Source: Methylococcaceae bacterium
GTDB taxonomy: Bacteria > Pseudomonadota > Gammaproteobacteria > Methylococcales > Methylococcaceae
Length of the DNA: 8,477 nt
Direction: 5' to 3'
Assembly (NCBI GenBank): GCA_028678445.1
Contig: JAJRDJ010000337.1
Span: 1-8,477, forward strand
Every line of letters starts with the position of its first letter. Position 1 is the stretch's first letter. The notes below the pieces were generated by a model that made no database searches, was not told where the DNA came from, and saw only the letters and a list, made by a program, of their open reading frames with translations. The position numbers were made by a program, and so were the translations under genes. This document shows positions 5,870-8,477 of the stretch, one piece after another.

Positions 5870-7276
5870 TTGCCCCGCCCGCATTCACGACACACGCCTG
5901 CTGTACTTCAGCGGGCGCTCGGACCCGTTGCCGCCGGCGCCATCCTGGCCGGTACCGTGATTGGCACCGGCATCTTTCTGGTCCCTTCCACCATGGCCCG
6001 CGAGACTGGCTCGATCGAGGGGGTGTTCGCGGTCTGGCTGTTTGGCGCACTCCTGTCGTTGTGCGGCGCCCTGACCTATGCGGAACTGGGCTCCAGCCTG
6101 CCGGAGGCGGGCGGGGAATATGTGTTCTTACGCAGGGCCTACGGGCCGATCTGGGGGTTTCTGTTCGGCTGGCAGCAGATCGTCATCGGCAAAACCGGGT
6201 CAATTGCCGCGATAGGCCTCGCGGCCAGTATTTTCCTCGGTTACTTCATTCCCGGTCTGGAGGCCGATGTCATCAACTGGGGCTTCATCGCCATCTCCGG
6301 TCTCCAACTGGCCGCCATCGGCAGCATCCTGTTGCTGACCACCGCCAACCTCTTCGGCGTGTCGCGGGGCGGCGCGCTGCAAAGCCTGCTGACGGCGATC
6401 AAGATCGGCGCCATCCTGGCCCTGGTCATCCTGGCATTTGGCAGCGAAAAAGGCACCTGGCAGCACTTCGCGGACCCCGCGCCCACAGCGCCTCCCGCTG
6501 ATATCGCCAGCCGCCTTACAGCTTACGGCGCCGCGCTGGCGGCGGCCTTGTGGGCCTACGATGGCTGGAATAACCTCACGCAGGTGAGCGGTGAAATCCG
6601 CGACCCGCACCAGACCATTCCCCGCGTGCTGATCGTGGGTATCCTGAGCGTCGCCACGGTCTATATCCTCGCCAACCTGGCTTACTTCTACGTGCTGCCC
6701 TTTGTGGCCGTGCAGGAATCGCAGCGCGTGGCGCAGGATGTCGCCACCACGTTGCTGGGTAAACCCGGCGGTCAGGCACTCACCCTGGCGGCCGTGATCT
6801 CCACCTTCGCCGCCCTCAATGGCTCCATCCTGTCCGGCGCCCGCATCTTTTTTGCCATGGCGCGGGATGGCCTCTTTTTTCGCGGCTTGTCCGCCTTGCA
6901 CCCGCTGCACCGCACACCGGGCAGAGCACTGATGTTCCAGGGCCTGTCCGCGGCCACCCTGGTGCTCGTGCTCGGCCACGACAAGGCGGCTTTCGAGCGA
7001 GTGCTGGATTATGCCCTTCTGGGAACCTGGGGTTTTTACGGCTTTACCGCCCTGTCCGTGATCGCGTTGCGCCACCGGCATCCGGAACTGCCGCGTCCTT
7101 ATCTCACTCTCGGCTACCCCTGGGTGCCGCTCATCTTCAGCCTGGTCGCGTTACTATTTTGTATCAGCATCGTTCTCAGGCGCCCCGAGGAGAGCCTGAT
7201 GGGACTGGTGTTGCTGCTGGGGGGCCTACCGTTTTATGCTTACTGGCGAAACAGGGCGGTCAGGACTAATCATTGA
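5870..7276 (+). CDS. APC-superfamily amino acid permease (LAT/SteT-like)
   Basis: A 468-aa inner-membrane transporter of the amino acid-polyamine-organocation superfamily, about the usual length and consistent with roughly twelve membrane segments. The substrate-binding glycine motif of helix 1 reads GTVIGTGIF (residues 28-36). The conserved helix 2-3 region YAELGSSLPEAGGEY is at 70-84, and the helix 6 signature ALWAYDGWNNL is at 226-236, followed by GEIRDPHQTIP; this signature is typical of the LAT-like subfamily. The exact amino acid, and whether it exchanges or takes up substrate, cannot be told. The TTG start is the only one possible after an in-frame stop at 5855 and has AGGAGG ahead of it; TTG may hold expression down (inference). 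It is divergent from amrB and followed after 78 bases by a small membrane protein gene on the same strand. Confidence 0.93.
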   Translation: MPRPHSRHTPAVLQRALGPVAAGAILAGTVIGTGIFLVPSTMARETGSIEGVFAVWLFGALLSLCGALTYAELGSSLPEAGGEYVFLRRAYGPIWGFLFGWQQIVIGKTGSIAAIGLAASIFLGYFIPGLEADVINWGFIAISGLQLAAIGSILLLTTANLFGVSRGGALQSLLTAIKIGAILALVILAFGSEKGTWQHFADPAPTAPPADIASRLTAYGAALAAALWAYDGWNNLTQVSGEIRDPHQTIPRVLIVGILSVATVYILANLAYFYVLPFVAVQESQRVAQDVATTLLGKPGGQALTLAAVISTFAALNGSILSGARIFFAMARDGLFFRGLSALHPLHRTPGRALMFQGLSAATLVLVLGHDKAAFERVLDYALLGTWGFYGFTALSVIALRHRHPELPRPYLTLGYPWVPLIFSLVALLFCISIVLRRPEESLMGLVLLLGGLPFYAYWRNRAVRTNH

Positions 7277-7343
7277 AATAACCGGCGGGCAGGTGGGGGA
7301 GAAGTCGCCCCTCCGCTCATGTAACGCACGTGAAAACAACAAG

Positions 7344-7353
7344 AAGGAGGTGA
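7344..7353 (+). promoter_or_regulatory. Near-perfect Shine-Dalgarno before the small membrane protein
   Basis: AAGGAGGTGA matches the complement of the 16S rRNA 3' end without a mismatch and stands one base before the ATG at 7355 (core GGAGG five bases away). This strongly supports translation of the short gene. Confidence 0.8.
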
Positions 7354-7354
7354 C

Positions 7355-7642
7355 ATGATTGGCGGCATTATGGCGATTTTGATAACGTTCTGGTTCTACC
7401 GCACGGCGGCTTCACGCCACTTGCCGGCCATGCCTTGGGCGTTAGCTGGAACACTTGCCTATTACGTACCCAACTTCATCTGGAGCCTGACCATTGCCAA
7501 ACCGATTCTGAACCAGCTCCATGCCCAGAATGCCACGACCATGGCATCGTTCTGGGGATTTTCATCCGTGATCGTGGGGGCGGCGGTAGCCATCGGCGTG
7601 CATTGTCTGATCTTGCGCCGAGTCAAAATTCCAGCTCCATGA
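7355..7642 (+). CDS. Small hydrophobic membrane protein of unknown function
   Basis: A 95-aa protein I do not recognise. It appears to have three membrane segments: residues about 1-15 (MIGGIMAILI then FWFY), about 26-48 (rich in aromatics, with YYVPNFIW), and about 65-88 (ASFWGFSS to LILRR). A basic RTAASRH patch lies at 16-22, and a polar loop with INQ-like composition at 50-63. The C-terminal LRRVK would stay in the cytoplasm by the positive-inside rule, as would the RTAASRH loop. The ATG at 7355 has an almost ideal ribosome site, so I take the gene as real. It may share a transcript with the permease 78 bases upstream, and it ends just before a strong stem-loop. A role as a transporter accessory protein is possible but not shown. 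Confidence 0.75.
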   Translation: MIGGIMAILITFWFYRTAASRHLPAMPWALAGTLAYYVPNFIWSLTIAKPILNQLHAQNATTMASFWGFSSVIVGAAVAIGVHCLILRRVKIPAP

Positions 7643-7689
7643 GTTGATGGAGAATCCTCCTCAATCGATCGTCGGATAGGCCATACTGA

Positions 7690-7724
7690 AACAGAAACGC
7701 CCGGACTAGCCGGGCGTTTCTGTT
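7690..7724. terminator. Bidirectional rho-independent terminator between convergent genes
   Basis: A perfect 15-bp stem (7690-7704 with 7710-7724, core CGCCCGG/CCGGGCG) closes a 5-base loop, ACTAG. The AAACAGAAA and TTTCTGTT flanks supply the T-rich tail on both strands. It lies 47 bases after the small membrane protein stop and 16 bases after the peroxiredoxin stop, so it can end both transcripts. Confidence 0.88.
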
Positions 7725-7740
7725 GCGCGAGAAATGCTTA

Positions 7741-8346
7741 TTACAGCTTATCGGCATTCTCGGCCAGGTAGGACGCTACCCCGTCCGCATTTGGGGAGAA
7801 GCCCTTGCTGCCTTTGTTCCAGCCCGCCGGGCAAACTTCGCCATGCTCTTCGACGAACTGCAGGGCATCGACCGTGCGGATCAGTTCATCCATGTTGCGG
7901 CCCAGCGGCAGGTCATTGACGACCTGATGACGGACCACGCCGCTCTTGTCGATCAGGAAGGTGCCACGATAGGCTACTGCGGCGCCAGCGACTTCCACGT
8001 CATACGCCTGGGTGATGGCGTGACTGACGTCCGCAATCATCGTGTAACGGACCTGTCCGATCCCCCCCTTTTCAATCGGTGTGTTACGCCATGCGGCGTG
8101 GGTGAACTGGGAATCGACGGAAACTGCCAGAACTTCAACGCCTCGGCTTTTCAGCTCATCCAGACGATGATCCAGCGCGATCAGCTCCGTGGGGCAGACG
8201 AAGGTGAAATCCAGCGGATAGAAAACCACGGCGACATACTTGCCTTTGGTCCGCTCGGAAAAATTATAACCATCGACGATACTGCCATCGCCCAGCACGG
8301 CGGCTGCGGTAAATTCAGGTGCTTTCTTGCCTACCAGTACGCTCAT
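7741..8346 (-). CDS. Typical 2-Cys peroxiredoxin (AhpC/TSA, Prx1 type)
   Basis: A 201-aa cytoplasmic thiol peroxidase that reduces hydrogen peroxide and organic hydroperoxides, then is recycled by thioredoxin or an AhpF-type reductase; neither is in the window. The peroxidatic cysteine is C51 in the motif YPLDFTFVCPTE (P44, T48, C51), the catalytic arginine is probably R127, and the resolving cysteine is C172 in GEVCPAGW. A GGIG segment is at residues 94-97, but the C-terminal tail ends YLAENADKL without the YF motif of peroxide-sensitive forms, so the enzyme is probably more robust to overoxidation (inference). The ATG at 8346-8344 has AGGAG seven bases upstream. The length matches the roughly 200-aa gammaproteobacterial type rather than 187-aa E. 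coli AhpC, so I give no symbol. It is monocistronic as far as can be seen. Confidence 0.96.
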   Translation of the reverse strand: MSVLVGKKAPEFTAAAVLGDGSIVDGYNFSERTKGKYVAVVFYPLDFTFVCPTELIALDHRLDELKSRGVEVLAVSVDSQFTHAAWRNTPIEKGGIGQVRYTMIADVSHAITQAYDVEVAGAAVAYRGTFLIDKSGVVRHQVVNDLPLGRNMDELIRTVDALQFVEEHGEVCPAGWNKGSKGFSPNADGVASYLAENADKL

Positions 8347-8477
8347 TCGAAATCTCCTAAACGTTGAGGAAAAAAAATTCGTCGTCAGCGAGTCTGCCCG
8401 ATGCGTTTGTTAGCGTTAGGCAAACTCTCGCGTTTGTGACCGGGAAATTCTACAGCAATTTGGTAGGAAATAGCTTC
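8347..8477 (-). promoter_or_regulatory. Upstream region of the peroxiredoxin gene
   Basis: On the minus strand TAGAAT (8447-8452) resembles a -10 box, but its -35 spacing runs to the window edge and shows no good match. A dyad CAAAC/GTTTG (8421-8425 and 8432-8436) and a direct repeat GCGTTTGT (8403-8410 and 8430-8437) lie between it and the gene and could be an operator. A run of T on the minus strand precedes the ribosome site. I do not see a recognisable OxyR site. Confidence 0.3.

Noticed and set aside
6200..7081. 293-codon open frame on the minus strand
   Set aside because: It is antisense to the permease. Its composition, rich in Gln, Gly and His, reflects the complement of membrane-segment codons.
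7723..8367. 214-codon open frame on the plus strand
   Set aside because: It is antisense to the peroxiredoxin, which has all catalytic residues and a good start.

Overview
The window looks like a GC-rich proteobacterial chromosome, most probably gammaproteobacterial. This rests on the closeness of the HrpA helicase to its E. coli counterpart along its whole visible length, on a 2-Cys peroxiredoxin of a type common in gammaproteobacteria, and on strong Shine-Dalgarno sites. I cannot name a genus. I see no rRNA, tRNA, CRISPR array, insertion sequence or phage gene.

Layout, left to right. Positions 1-2624 (minus strand) hold the N-terminal two thirds of hrpA, a DEAH-box RNA helicase cut by the left edge. 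Positions 2625-3040 are a 416-base gene-free stretch unusually rich in inverted repeats. Positions 3041-5554 (minus) hold a tight three-gene operon transcribed amrB (Memo family), amrA (AMMECR1 family), amrS (radical SAM). This is the AmmeMemoRadiSam system, a conserved set whose chemistry was, to my knowledge, still undefined. Positions 5555-5869 are a divergent intergenic region with several dyads. Positions 5870-7276 (plus) encode an APC-superfamily amino acid permease that starts at TTG. Positions 7355-7642 (plus) encode a small unrecognised membrane protein behind a near-perfect Shine-Dalgarno sequence. A 15-bp perfect stem-loop at 7690-7724 separates it from the convergent peroxiredoxin gene at 7741-8346 (minus), whose upstream region runs to the right edge.

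How the genes work together. The amr genes overlap one another (8 bases and ATGA), so their products are probably made in coupled amounts and act in one pathway: a putative metal-binding Memo protein, an AMMECR1 partner and a radical SAM enzyme. HrpA (RNA helicase), the permease and the peroxiredoxin (peroxide removal) look like separate transcription units. Whether the permease next to amrB is functionally linked to it cannot be told from this window. The window's best candidate for undescribed biology is the amr operon, followed by the structured region at 2625-3040 and the small membrane protein.
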